From assembly GCA_029783825.1 (NCBI GenBank), contig JAREIK010000385.1, positions 248,001 through 312,000 of the forward strand: a DNA stretch of 64,000 bases, in the 5' to 3' direction. The stretch's first letter is position 1, and every line of letters begins with the position of its first letter. This DNA comes from Sapria himalayana (Eukaryota > Streptophyta > Magnoliopsida > Malpighiales > Rafflesiaceae). This document shows, piece after piece, positions 35,801-50,800 of the stretch. The position numbers were made by a program, and so were the translations under genes. The notes beneath the pieces are model-generated. The model ran no database searches, was not told the origin of the DNA, and worked only from the letters and a program-made list of their open reading frames with translations.

Positions 35801-38800
35801 TTATAAATATTAGGTATTATAAAATAATTTAAAATTCTGTATTTTAAAATAATGTAGGTAAACGACGCGTCTGTAGGTAAACGACGCGTCTGTTGTTAAC
35901 GACGACTGTTTCCGAACAACGCGTCGGATATGTCTCTGACGCGTATCCGATACGCCACGTGACGTATCGGACACGTATCCGACTTGTGTCCGACCCGTGT
36001 CCACGTATCGGACACGTGGACACGGCTACACGGGTCGGACACGGCGACACGACAATTCCTAGGCGTATCCGTGCAACATAGCAAACCTATTCGACGGTTC
36101 ACCTCATCATTGATTTCTTATTAACTAAATAAAAAAAAATCATCATCTCAAATTATGGTATATGTTGTGATTTTATTTATCTTTTACTTTTTATTTTAAG
36201 TTGTTTGATAGGATAACTCAACTTGTGAATTGCCCTAATCATTTTTGCATATTATATAAGGCTGGTGTGTATGAGATTTCTTTTATTCAATATTATAGCT
36301 TTTATTTCTTAATTAATCTTTGAATTCTACATAGTATCAAAGCTTGGTTAAGTGTTCTATTCATCTTTTTAATTTTTTCTGTTTTTGTCAACAATAGTCA
36401 CACACCCTATGTGTGTGACTATAGTGTGCATAGTAGAACAATAGTTGTGTGGGTGGTGCACAACAGAGTGCATGGTGATGCACAACAAAGAGTGCAGTGG
36501 CACACAACATAGCACATGGTGGTGTATTGCAGAACATGCGATGGCGCACAATAGAGCATTTAGTAGCGCATAGCAAAGCACGTGGTGGTGCACAATAACT
36601 GCACATGATTGAGTTTGCAGTTGGGCCCAGTGGGGTGCACGACGGCAAGCATGACAATGAGCACAATGGTGATCATGGTGGTTATCAAGGTGGCAATCAT
36701 GGTGTCAATCATGGTGGTGATCTTGGTGGTGAGCATGGTGGCCTGCGTGGTGGTGGGGTGAAGAAATCCTAATTGAGCCTTTTTATTATTTTTTTTTTCA
36801 AAATTGGTGTTAAACCAAAAAAAAAAAAAGAGAGGATGAGAAAAGATTGAATGCATTGTTTTTGGAGCAATTATTATTTTGTAGCACATATGAATTATTG
36901 TAGTAGAAGTGTTTGGAGGAGAGTTTTAGTCCACTATACTCATTGCAGAAAGATAATATATTCCATAAAAGAGTTGTTGAGTATATTATTTTCTAAGAGG
37001 ATATTAAGATTATTATGTTGTAGTTAGAGAGATATGTTAACTATAGAAGCTATTCAAGGATCCTTTTATATTTATCTACCATGATATTTATTAGAGAAGA
37101 GTATATAAAACTCCTCTTTAAAGTAATAATAAATCATTCTCTTCTTTCAAATATCAATGATTATTTTACCCATGTTCTTATTTTAGACTGTTTGATTATT
37201 GATACATGAACAAATATTCATATTAATAGTAATCATATTTTATTATATATATATATATATTTTTTCGTTCTGAGAATATTACTGACCAATGGAAAATGCT
37301 TGAAAACCTTTGGTTATAGAGTTAATCATCTTGATTCCTTATTATTTATTTGTGTCACGTTTATTCATTATTATATATGAATTTATTCTCGGTGATTTGC
37401 CTTTACAGACAATTCGACTCTAATTTTATCCTAACTTCCATTGATATTAATTTATAGGATTAACAGATTATGAGGAAAACTCTATTGAGGATTGAGCAAG
37501 TTGGATTATACGTACTCTCTTTACTGGTAATATCTCTCTTTAGATGTATGTGTATTTTGGATTCATTGTACATTCTTAGATTGGGCACTCTTTACTTGCC
37601 AAATTGAAAAAAATTATCCTCTTGTCTTTAAGGTATTTCGATCATCGAGTGTGAGACAAGTCAGATAGAAAAGCTTACTAGAGCTTCTGTCATACACTTT
37701 AGTTTAGTTTGAATAGGAATCTATTTAATATGTATACTCAAACATATTGAGACCTAATAGAGATATGACTAGAGAGGAATTTTAATCTTTAATCACAATT
37801 ATTGATGATTGTTTGAAATATACTTGAATATATCTCAATGTGATAAAATTATAAGAAATAATATGTTAGAATATATATCATATCAATTTATCATTTATTA
37901 TATGGATCATAAAATTATATATCAGATATTTGTCGGTACATCCCAACAAAATGAGGTGTCTAAAAGAAATAATAGACATCTAATTAAGATGGATTAGAGA
38001 ATTTTATTTGATAAGAGTGTTCTGAAATATTTTTAGAGAAATAGTTTAATCTCAATCTAATTCATAAATCAGTTGGTATGTTTTGTCCTTTCTCAGCACA
38101 CTCCCTTCTAGATCCTACATCCTAGAGTGAGGTTATTTAGCTTACCTTCAAGATGAGACAAACTAGCATCTAGAATCTTGAGTTATATATATTTTTTTGA
38201 TACTCTAATATCCAAATAGAGTACCAGAATTTCTCACCAGAGACTAGTAGAATTTTAGTAAGTATCAATATTATTTTTTTTAATTATTACTCATTCTTTA
38301 ACAAATCTAGGAATAGTACAAAATTAGATGTTGTACTTGAATATGTTATCCTTTTACTCTTATTTATAGCCCTGATCACTAATTAGTAGAGAGAGTTATC
38401 TATCAGCTAAATCTAATCATGTGAGTATTGAGTTTGGTGTTACTCTATTAGAGTCATCATACCTAATAATAAATTTAGATCATATTGATACTAAATAAAG
38501 TGAAGGTTCCAGTGTAGGGGGATGTCACTCATACCCAAATGACATGGTATTATAGGAATCTATACTAGTACATACTTATATTAAATTAATAACTAGGAGA
38601 CTTAACTACTCAAGGCTTAAGAGTCTATACCATAAGAGAGAGACATGCCCAATATTGGGCAGGCTAGAGATGAGCTTACCGAGGAGCTAAATGATTCTAT
38701 AATCAATATATCTGATTTTGATTATCCAATCACTATCTGGAATGAACATAGGAGTTGTACTAAGTACTCGATTTCATAGGTTTTGTCATACTCTTATTTT

Positions 38801-41800
38801 GTTTTTTATATTTTTTATTTCTCTTGATAGTATCTCATCTAAGATCACGTCGGGTCAAGATAAATGAGATATATGTCCTCCACTCTAATGAGGCTTAGAA
38901 ACTAGTATCATGACTTTCAGGAAGGTTTGTTGTTGGTTGCAGATGTATTCACTATAAAAACAATTCAAGATGGGAAGATTGATCACCATAAGATGAAAGT
39001 TGTAGTGAGAGGATATGTCATGATATTTGGTGTGGATTATCAGGAGACTTACTCTCAAATGATCCGGATGGTCGTGGGTCTCAGTACATATTTTTATTTT
39101 TCTTATAACATCTTATAATTGGAAGATATACTAGCTTGACATTAAGAATACATATCTTCATTGTAACCTTGAGGAGGTGTATATGGATCCATCATTGATG
39201 TTTCGAGCAATATAATTAGGTGTAGCTTGTAGATTATGAAATGCATTTATGACCTGAAGCAGTCACTGAGAGCCTATTTTAGAGGTTTTCACAAGTAGCC
39301 ACTTCATTTAAGTTACATATATATGTGATTAATTTTTTTGTTCTTATGGAGGAATCTTGATGACAAGCTAATTTTGTTAATTATCTATGTGAATGACATT
39401 CTATTTATGAGAGATAATGAAATAGAAATCACTTAACTCAAATAATATCTCCAGATATAGTTTCATACGAAGAACCTTGAGAGGTTGTTGTATTTTCTTG
39501 ACATGACTAATTCTATGAGTGGTACATTCTTCTCAAAGATGAGATATCTGCTTATACTCTTGTAGATGTTGCTTTTGTGGGTTGTGCTTCAGTATATACT
39601 TCTATTAATCTAGGTGCTGACTTTATTTTTGATACAATGCCTTAAGTTGATTGTACTATTTATTGGAGAATCATTAGAAAAATATACTATTTGACTATAA
39701 TAAAATTAGATATAGCATACGTAGTCAGTATATTTAGTCATTTTCTACATTCTTCTTAGTAGATTCATTTTGATATAATCTTTGTCTTTCGCATACGGAG
39801 GTATGTGAAGAAGTCTCTAGGACTTGACATCTCTTTTAGGGATCATGGATACTTATAGTTAGTCAGGTATTCATATTCAGGTTAGGCACCAATATGAACC
39901 GAGGAGAGATCTATAATTGAATTTTATACTTTTATTGGAGACAACCTTGGCTTCTAGAAAAATAAGGGGTTGCTAGTTATCTTGAGATTCGGTGAAATGG
40001 TAGAATTCAGAGTAATTATAATACTTATAAGATATTTTGGATGCAACATATGCTTTAAGGGATTAGATATGTTTTTTCTTATATCATTGCTCTTTACTGT
40101 GATAATCAGGTGGTAAAGTATATAGTTTCTAATCTAGTTTTTTATGAGTAGACGAAACACATTGATATAGACTAATTCTTCCTCAATGAGAAGATTTGGG
40201 TTGAGACTATGACTACATCATGCATTTAGATAGCAAAGAAACCAAAGATATCTTCATGAAGGTCTTGAAGAGACCTTACTTTTTTTCCTCCAAATTTTTT
40301 GTTATGGATTTCTATGCACCAGCTTGATAAAAAATATTGTGATTTTATTTAACTTTTATTTTATATTTTATATTGTTGGATGGGAGCACCTAACCAAAGG
40401 GCTACTCCAATCATTTTTGCTCGTTATATAAGAGTTGTGTGTATGATATTTTACATGTTGAGTATTACTTTTATTTTTAATTAGTCTCTAAATTTTATAG
40501 TTTGTCTCCTTACTTAAGGACTTATTAAAATTATAATATATTTTTTCATAATATTAAAAAAAAATTTGTTATTCATCAATTTTATTCTCTGGTTCTTGTG
40601 TTTGATTAGTGCAAATGCATATGTATCAATATTTTCAACTTCTTCGAACTTAACCTTAACATCTATATAGCCAACTAAGTAATTAAGAGATAAAATAGTC
40701 AAATAATATTTTTTATTTTTCTTTTTAACTCGATATTATATTCTCAAAATGAGTATTTTTAATATTGTTTAAATATATTATTCATGTTACATATCTACCT
40801 AAGTGTAATGTATGATATGAGAGTATATACAAACGAACATAAGTTTGTGTATCATAAAAAAATTATAAATTTTAAAAAAGAAAATCATATGTCCAAATTT
40901 GATTCCTTAATTATTATTTTATAGGTTTTATTATTAATAAAGTTGGATATAGCAAATTAGTAACTAATACATAAATCTAACATAAAATATGTAGAATTTT
41001 AATGATTTCTAATATCTAGTGAGAATTTTTTTATATGCATGTTGACGCATATATACTATAAATTTGTTATAATTTGTTAGATGTCTTAATAAATTTTAAT
41101 GTATTATGAATTTTTTCTAATAAGGATAATACAATTTATAAGCTGGCTTATATTGTTAGCTTTATTATGTAACACATATATTTAATATGGAAAATCTTAG
41201 CTAGGAGACTACCTCTTATTGTTTTTATGAATATACTTCATACTTGTTGTGACATCATTGTTTGAAGTATTATTAAATATTATATTATATATTTTATTTT
41301 ATATTTTATTTTATATTTTATTTTATATTTTATTTTACATTTTATTTTATATTTTATTTTATATTTTATATTTTTTAAAGACCCTAGTAAGACTCTCAAT
41401 GTGATGGTTAGTTTTTAGTTAAAACTAACTAAGTGGACGGTAATGCATATGAAAAAAATGTCATCATGGCTAGTTTATATGTCAGACATCATCGTTACCA
41501 CTTAATTGTATTTCTAAATTTATTATTTATTTTATATATTTTTATTTTATATTTTTTTATATTAGCCTTATAGGTCGACATAAAGGTCCTACAATAAGTG
41601 AGTTGAATGTATTTATAAATATAATGAACTTGTCTAAGATCTTTAATAAATTTAAAAGGAAGATCAATGTTAGCGACCAACATAATATTGTTTTTTCTTG
41701 CAAACTCATAATAATAAATAAAAAGAGATTATTGAACCTGGAGTTGATACAAATTTAATTTTCTCACTGCTAATTTAAGTTTATCTATGATATAATCTAT

Positions 41801-44800
41801 CATTTTTTAGTATATTGTTCAATGTGTTTCTTAAGATCTGTAGTCTCACTATTAATTTTATAATTATAAATTTGTTTATAATATTTACATTGTTTCTAAT
41901 CTTTGACTCCAGATATTTCGATTTTATTAAAAAAACAGAGAATGATTCGCATTCCCCCCTGAATGGATTAATAAAAAATCAGGTGTGTCGGGTATACACT
42001 GCCTATTCTGCTAAGGACCTTGGGCTCTACTAGACTAGAAGCCATGACTCAGGATCGGACATGACCCGATTCAGCTGATCACCCAGTCTAGTTTTGGCCT
42101 GCTTGGGCAACATGGCTCGTGCAGCGGGTTGGCCCTTACCTCAGTTAGGCATGGGTCTACGCATGTCATGTTGTGCCTGGTCTACATGAGTCATGGGTCT
42201 ACACTTGTCATCTTGAACGAGGTTGATTGTTGTAGTTTCTCTCAATCTTTATGACTCCTTTAATTGTTGGGCGACCATTGATTAACGTATTATGCACTCT
42301 CAGCTTGGATATTAAATATTGGTTAAGTTGAAGATTTTGGAGTTGTGCATCAATGTGTAATTTTTATTGACAGTGACAAATGTTAGTTAGAAAAAAATAC
42401 TAGAGCTTCATATCCAGCACGTCAAATGTGTACTATAAAAAATTCATTCCAACTAATTCATTCAGATATTTGGGATCTTGTAGGATAATCACGCGTAATA
42501 AACTGAGATATTTTATTATTTGTATTTATAATTCTACTAGCTATATATGGTTGTCAGTTTAAAAAAAAATCTCATGTTTTATTTATATTTATAAAATTAT
42601 ATGAAAAGGTAAAATTGGAGTTTAGTTATAAAATTAGAATGTTTATAAATAATATTATTTTCTAATGTATTTATTATAAGTTTACTTTTTTTTTTGAGGA
42701 TTATGAGATGATTCACCAAACATTTTGTATTATCACTCTTATACTAAATTTTTTCTATGATAGTCACTTTCTTCTCTTATTATTTTTTACTATAACTGTC
42801 AGATAATGAGATATATAATCTATAATCTGATGTTTCATGAATAGTTCGAGTATGTGTATTTGAATTGTATTTTTTCTAATGGAGAAGATTTAGAATGTGT
42901 AGAAAATATAGAAAAATAATATTTCACTTTTAAGTTATGTTACATGGATAGCAAAGATACCTGTTTATTAAAAAAAAATCTTATATGTTTACAGTCGTTC
43001 ATGGTTGTTTATCATAGCTGTTCACAACTGTTCGCAGCTGTTTATACGTGATGTTTCATACTTCCTCTCAAGTTGGGTTATAGATGTTAAGCAACCCTAG
43101 CATGGATACTAACAAATCAAATTATTTTCTTGCCAAGGCTTTGGTGAGGATATTTGTTATCTGTTGGGCTGTATAAATATAAGAAAAATCCACAATTTTC
43201 TCTATGATTTTCTCCTTGATAAAATGTTAGTTTATCTCCACATGTTTGGTTCTATCATGGTAAACTAGATTCTTTGCTATGTTAATCAAAGATTGATTAT
43301 CACATAAGACCTGTATAGATTTGTCAACATGGACCTTTAGTTCATGATATATTCTGCTCAGCCACATACTTTCACAAATTTTCAAGGCAAGAGCTCTAAA
43401 CTTGATTTCAGCCGAGTTTCTTGTTACTACAACCTACTTTTTGTTCCAAGCAACCAAATTCTTCCATGGGAATGAGAAATACCCCAAGGCCGATCATCAG
43501 TCAACAAGTGAACCAATCCAATCAGCATTGATGAAAATCTTCAGGTACCTATCACTAGTTTTCTCAGAGAACAATCCTTGGTCAGGTGTTAGTTTGAGGT
43601 ACCTCAAAATCTGGTATACTGTCTGCATGTGTTTTTCAACTGTATTATTCATGAACTGGCTAGCTATGCTAATAGCAAGATTGATGTCGGGTCTGGTGTG
43701 CGAGAAGTAGATGAGTTTGCCAACTAAATTTAGCACATACTAAATTTATGCAGATATCTACTTTTATTTATTAGAGCTCCATTGGATTTTATCCTAATTT
43801 TGATTGTGGTATCCATTAGAGTTTTAGCTAGCTTGCATCCAGTTATACCAGTTTTCTTTAGAAGATTTAGCATATACTTCTTCTAGGAGATTGATATTTC
43901 AATTTTTGACCAAGCAATCTTTATGCCAAGGGAATATTTAAGGTTTTCCAGGTCTTTGACTACAAATTTCTTAGTCAAAAATAATTTCAATCTCTAAAAT
44001 CTCTTCTTTTGATCTTTTGAGGATGATGTCATTAACATAGATAATGAGGATGGCCCTCCGTCTTCCCTCAAGATGTTTAATAAACATCGTATAATCTAAT
44101 TGATACTGAGTGTAGCCATAACTTTTAACTGCCTTGGTGAACTTGTCAAACCATGCTCTGGGTGACTGTTTAAGGCCATACAAGGATTTCTTCAACTTCA
44201 GCACTGAGTCGGGTGTTTTTGGTATGATTAGGCCTAGTGAGATCTTCAAGTATACTTCCTCATCAAGCTCTTCATTTAGATAAGTATTTTTCACATCTAA
44301 ATAATATAATAGCCAATCCAGATTAGCAGTTAAAGAGAGGACTCTTACTGTATTGAGCTTTGAAACCGAGACAAATGTCTCCTGATAACAATGCCATAGG
44401 ATTGAGTGAATTCTTTTGCCACTATACGAGCCTTGTACCTGTTAATGCTATCATCAAAGTTATACTTCTTAGTAAAAATTTATTTGCAGCTTACTACCTT
44501 TTTCCTATTTGGCAATTTAGTTACTACCCAGGTTTCATTTTTCTCTAGTATCTTTACTTTTTCTTTGACCGTCTTTTTGTATTCTAGAACTTTGAGAATT
44601 TCTTGAATAAATCTTGGTATTTGAATTTCATTCAGGGAGCTAACTAAGGCATAATGACTAGGAGACAAATTATCATATGCAATGAACTCCTAGATTGGAT
44701 GCTGAGTACACATTCTTTTTCCCTTTCTTAAAATAATAGGTTTGTCATCAGGTTCCTCAAGAATAATATTATCTTGTATTTGTGCAGATTTGTCTGTCGG

Positions 44801-47800
44801 ATCGAGAACTTGGTTCTACACAGGTGGTTGCTAGAACCTAAAAAGCACGGACACGGATATGACCACGGAGATACGACATGATGGAGCACAAGGACACAAC
44901 AAATTTCAAAAAATCAAGATATGGATATGACAAGGACACGGCAAGGACACGGCATAATAATATAAAATAAAAATAATTATCCTTACAAATATTTTCTTAA
45001 AAAGCAATTTAGATAAAAAAAAAGTGCTCAAACATTGTTTATACAAATATTCAAATACAAACATAAGTAATACTAAAACTAAAGATTAATATTTTTTTCT
45101 GAATCAAATAAAATGACTTCCATTTCAGATTCATCAAGAAAAAGATCTACGATCTCAAGAATTACAATATTTTTTATATCCATTGAGTCAAAATCATCAC
45201 TTCCAAATTACTACTTAGCAGTTAGCACACCTTTTCTTTGTAATTATCGGCGTGTTGATTTCCAATATCCAATCCAATTCTTTGTGTCATTTTTGTGTTT
45301 GTGAGAGAATCACATTTTCTCTTTGAGGAAGAAAAGCAAAAATTAAAGTTAGGGTTTTTTTTAGTCCAAAGAAGAAAATGGCCTATAAAATTTGTCTAAG
45401 CCATGTCTAAGTTGTGTCTAAACTGTGTCTAGCCGTGTCTAAGTTGTGTTTAAGTCATGTCCGATACGTATCTAAGGTTTTGACCTACTATTTGGTCAAT
45501 GATACACCATGTGGCGTATCAGACACGTATCCGACGTGTGTCTAGTCTATATATACATATCCAAGTGTTCAACACACGAACACTCTTTAACAGTGTCGTA
45601 TCCATGCTTCACAGGTTGGAACTCATTAGACTGTGACTTGCTTTTCTTTGTATAGACACGAAACTTACCAGGTTTTGGTTGTGGCAGTTTATGTTTCTCA
45701 AGGAGATCATTAGACCAGGTAGGGTTTGGACAGGCTAACTCGCTGCATGGAAGAGTGAGAGGTGCAACTTTCTAAGTCTGATATTCTTGAGGTATATTTC
45801 TCTCCCCCTGAATATCAAGTTTGGGATAAAATAATTGATTTTGAAATATGACATCCGTGGATGTGTAGAATCAGCGTGTGGACGGATAGTAACATTTGTA
45901 CCCCTTCTGGAATGGTGAGTATTCCAAGAAAATACATTTAAATGCTCTAGGATCTAATTTCACCTGGTGCTACGAGTGGATTTGAACAAATATAGAATAT
46001 TCAAATATTTTAAATGGAAAAGTAGACATGACTCAAGTGTGTAAAAATAAAATGAGGAATACCTAGTGAGGGGTTTTGAACTAGAGGACTTGAGAATGCA
46101 TCCAATTGATGAGATAAATAGTTGCAAGGACAGCTTCTTCCCAAAAATGGTGAGGGACATGAGTAGTGAATATCAAGGAATGAGCTACATCAAGGATGTG
46201 TTTGTTTTTGCGCTCAGCTATTCCATTCTGTTGAGGTAGATCAACACAGAAGCTATGATGAATGATTTCTTATCTTGATAGATAATCTCTCTAGGAATAG
46301 TCAAAGAATTCTTTGCCATTGTCAATCTATAAAACTTACATTTTGGTTTGAAACTGGGTCTTGATCATGGTGTGAAATTTTTGAAATAAAATTTATAGTT
46401 CGGCCTTTTCTTTCATTCAAGTAGTTATCTTCGCCTTTTTCGCTGATAAACATAAGAACTGAAATTGATCATTATAGATAAATATTCTCATTTAGCTTAT
46501 GACTGGTGATAGGGAATGAGATATTATCTATAATGATAGGATTGTCATATAATCGCATCCTCCGAATAGTGATGTCGGAAGCCTTCGAAGTGGTCCTATC
46601 ATTACATAGGATGGTAGATTAGGGAAGGGCGACTCAACAATAGGTGGAAGCTCATCAAGATTGGAAGCCACAGAAAAACTTGATGAACAACTGTATTTGC
46701 ATGAAAAAAATAAAATTTTCCTTGATTTTAAGCAACGATTCTCTCCTCTGATACCATGTAGAAAATATAAAAAATAAATAATTTCACTTCGAGTTATATT
46801 ACATGGATAATAATGATATCTATTTATTAAAAAAAAATCTGACGTGTTTATAATTTATAATTGAATTTTATTGGAGTTTTTTTTTTTTTTTGTGATTTAA
46901 TGGTTTAAGTTTTTACCACTCTAATTTGATTTGTGTCAAGTCGGCTTAAATGATGAAAATAAATAGGAAAGTAAAATATTAAGAACACCCAAACTTCTTG
47001 GGAGCACTTTGTACGCAATCATAAAATAAATTTCGTTAACTAATAATGCATCCAAAGACACATCAACAATTAAATAATAAACCAACAGAATTATTTTTCG
47101 AATTCTTATTCAATCTGTGCTGATATTTTTTTATAATTTATAATTTTAACAGTGCCCACTGCTGAATATAAGTTATTGCCCTGCATCCGAAATTGATCAG
47201 CCTCTTGAAGACTTGGTAAGAATGAAATACCATTTTGTTAACTTTTTTGTGCTTCTAAACAATTGGCCTTCATGTCACATTTTGAAATATTTCATTTATT
47301 CATTTTTCCATGGGTAGATTGTTGTGGTTTACAATTCTCTTGGATGGAAGAGAGAGGAAGTAATTCAAATTCCTGTGAGTTGTGTTCCTATCTTATAACT
47401 TATTGCTCAATATAGTACCTTTAATTTAAGATTTACTAATTGAACATAAATGAGTTATTTCACATGTTTGACGCAATGCTTTATTTTGTATTTCATCCGA
47501 CATAATCTGTTTTAAAATTGGTTTCCATGCTTTCTAGTGTTCAAGAACATATTTGTAGTTGCTAGTCAAATTTATTTCATGTATGGATTGGGTGGGAAGC
47601 ACTTTAAATTTCTTGGTTTCGCACTCATACCTACTGAAATTGGAATGATCAATCAGACTATTATAGTGGCTACACCACATGATGGCGGTGGGAGAGCTAG
47701 GAGTGGTGCTCCGAGACGGAGGAAGATAGTGTGTTATATCAAGATCATGTTATTCATAATGATTAAATATCGTGATAACATGTTATTCATACTTTATTGT

Positions 47801-50800
47801 TTGACATCTCCTTAAGGTGTGACAAGATGACACTCATAATGATTAAATATGTTTGTATTGGTTAATTATGTACTCAAAAAGGGTATATATATATATATAT
47901 ATATGTTATTCATTTGAGATTGATATAATACTACTTATTACTTATTTTGCATTTCAGACCTATGTTATATCGAGATCACATGATATACTTTGTTTTCTTT
48001 ATTGATAATTATGTTTATTTTATTTAATTTTTTTTTTAAATAAATCTTGGATTTTTTAATATATTTCAATTATTTCTCAAAATAATTAAATAATAATTTA
48101 ATTAAAATATAAAAATTATTAGAAATGACAATACCTTATAATAGATAAATGATTGCTTGAACACATATTATATTGATCATATGATCATATATTAAACTTT
48201 ATGTGTTTACAGACACTCATAAAATAGGATTATAGAAAGGGAAAATATATATTTATTTAAGATTAGTATATTTTTTATATGATGGAAGTGTTTTAAATTA
48301 TTTTTGGTAAGATATAATTTTAACAACACATATCTAATTAATTGAATATCTTCCTTTGTCCTTTTTTATTGTGTCTCTTTATCAATTTATATTCTAGATA
48401 AATTATTTAGTTTATCTCACCAAACTTTTGAAAGCACTTGTATTGTTTAGAATCTCTTTCCAAGATATGATAAGATAATACCTAGGGTAATTAAATATAT
48501 ATTTCTTGCTTAATTTAGTACTCAAAAAGAATGTGTATTATTCATTTGAGACTGATAGAGTACTAATTAGTATTGATGTTATATTTATTGAGTTTGTATT
48601 ATTCTTTAACAAGCCTATATAGAGTAAGGATTCAGAAGCAACATTTAATTATTTTAGTTTTCCTCACTCCTTCGAAGTCTCATTTAGATCTCTAATGAAG
48701 AATGAGTTTCACTTCTTATAGAAATATTTTCTTCAAAGAGGAATCCCCTCCTAGTCTGGATAAGCTAGTCTACTTTAGTCCTAACTCATAATGGGTTGAG
48801 GCCAAAAGATCCAATAGTTGAGTTTAGTCCTAACTCAGAATGACTAGGAATCCCCTCCTAGTCCTAACTCAGAATGAGTTGAGGGTTAGAAGATTTGATC
48901 GCCTTTGAATTCAAGTTTATTCTAAGGGAAGGGAACATGTGTAGCCTGTTCAAAATGATGAAATGTCACTCAAGAAGCCAAAAGATCCAATAGTCGATTC
49001 TTTTAATTTTGATCTTTCAATTATTTTCTGAAAAAAACAAAGGAGTTGTACTTGGTACTCTAATTAACAAGTTTTGTCCTACTCAAGTTGTTCTTCTTTT
49101 TCTATCTTTTTTATTGCTTTTCTTGATTGTACTGAGATATGCAAGTCTCCTTCTAAGATATTGTCTCATCTAAGGTAATCTCAAGTCATGGTTAAATTGA
49201 TCGATACCATCAATTGTAATAGAACTTTTAGGGCATCTCTCGACCTTTGGGAATGTCTGTTATTAGTTATATATGAATGTTTGCGTTAATGACTAGTCAT
49301 GATGGCAAGGTAGATTGCCTGGAGGAAAGACTTATTTTAAGCGAATTTACTCTAACTTTTGAAGTTGATTATTATAATATTTTTTCTCAAGTAAGCATGA
49401 TAGTTCTCATTCAAATACTCATATTACTCATTGCTTCTCACAGATAAATGATATATCAGTTAAATGTGGTACATTTTTTTTTTCATGGTGTGTCAGATTT
49501 TTAGCTATAGTTATCTTATTTGATTTACATAAGTATATTATTATTTTTTTATTTTTCTAGGAAAATTCAGATGACATTTTCATTATATTAATCATAAGTG
49601 TGAATGTTATTATGATACTAGAAGATGAGTTGGGAATAATGCAACTCAATGAGTAAATTCTGTCAGTGTTGTAGACGAAAGATTTTGGGAGGCTTAGATA
49701 TTTTCTTAAGATTAAGGGGGCCGATGATCATAAGAGCATTGTATTATCATTGTACAAGCTAAACTTTTAGGGATGTGATGAGAGCTAGGGAGAGAAAAGA
49801 GAAAGGAGGAAAAAAAAGAAAATAAACTACAATTTTCATTCAATTAAAATAAAAAAAGGAAAAATATACATAGATATTTTGTTTTGGAGTAGCTCACATG
49901 TCAGGTGTTCTCATATAAAGAAAATAAATAATGAATAAAATAGAACAACAATCTACACTGGATCTTAATATTCTTTTTCAAGATGATGCGTACATATCAC
50001 AAATATTCACCTTGGAAAAGAGAAAATATATTTGTGGGTTGACAATCAATCTCGATATGCAATTTTCTTTCTAATGGACATGATGGTGCATACATGTCAT
50101 AAATACTCACATGTTAGCTAAGTATATTCTTGAAGATGTATGCAATTTTCTTATGTAATAGATATGTAAATAGTGATTATTAAATTATTTTGAATTTTCT
50201 TTTATTTGAAGTGACAATCAATCTCAGTATAGTTCATCAATCCATATAATATCAGATTAATAATAATGTGTTGAGTTACTTGACTATTATAGTAAGCAAC
50301 ATCGGACTCTAAATCAATTGGCCAAATACCTCCAAGAAGTGACTAATTTTTTGGAACTCACAAGTAACTGACATCATAGTATCATATACTTTGCCTATCT
50401 GTTGATTCTAAAAATAATGATATGCTATTTACTTTTCTAGGAGCTAAGATTATTTCTAAAAAAAAATACAAAACCTTGTGGCTGATCATCACAGCATAAT
50501 CATTGGAGCCCAACTAAAATTTGATTACGCCTCTATCTGACTATGCTTTTGATATATGAATGAAATTTCATGTTCTGAAACTTTCTTCGCATACCTGATA
50601 ATTATGAGAACTATGTACATGTGTTTTTTCAAAAGAATCTAGGAAATGACTAAAATTACTAACAACAATGTGATGTATAGTCTAGTTACAATTAGATAAT
50701 TCAATTTTTATATGATTCTCTTATATTTTGAGGAGTAAATTGGGGAATTGGTACTTATGGACAAGTCTATACTGGGATTAAGTAGTGAGTTGACTAGCAT

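Larger units (their letters stand above)
34676..42205 (-). mobile_element. hAT transposon (copy 2), minus strand, interrupted by a MITE and copia A
   Basis: The GC-rich end is 34676-35040. The C-terminal dimerisation domain on the minus strand (35321-35560) reads [19 protein letters not shown] and then [19 protein letters not shown]. The transposase continues past a MITE (35658-36081) to about 36160. After copia A it resumes at 40700-40514 with [20 protein letters not shown], which matches [13 protein letters not shown] of the hAT at 53900. A second GC-rich block (41940-42200) may be the other end. Frames are broken and no clear target duplication was found. Confidence 0.65.
42898..46860 (-). 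mobile_element. Ty1/copia element F (minus strand), decayed
   Basis: The left (3') LTR is 42898-43060 and the right (5') LTR starts at 46757; both begin TGTAGAAAATATA on the plus strand. The right one departs from the left after about 90 bp. The primer site is TGGTATCAGAGGAGAG (minus strand of 46741-46756) and the polypurine tract AACTTGAGAGGAAG (minus strand of 43061-43074). Minus-strand frames show RT (43971-44294: [20 protein letters not shown] and IIYVNDIIL) and RNase H (43497-43736: [20 protein letters not shown] and FINADWIGS). The linker is at 44480-44668 and the integrase region at 45640-46470. A MITE-like element interrupts it. Confidence 0.82.
23443..47152 (+). other. Giant transposon-filled intron of the alpha-mannosidase gene (23.7 kb)
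   Basis: The donor GTGAGT at 23443 and the acceptor AACAG ending at 47152 flank exons that join in frame. Inside lie copia D with a gypsy fragment, copia E, a hAT element nested in E, a MITE-like element and copia A nested in the hAT, and copia F on the minus strand. Only the first few hundred bases and about 46880-47152 look like original intron. Confidence 0.85.

Noticed and set aside
36369..36889. Three overlapping minus-strand frames of 74-109 codons
   Set aside because: They are translations of the GGTG/GCACA repeat leader of copia A, rich in Thr, Ile and His, with no conserved domain.
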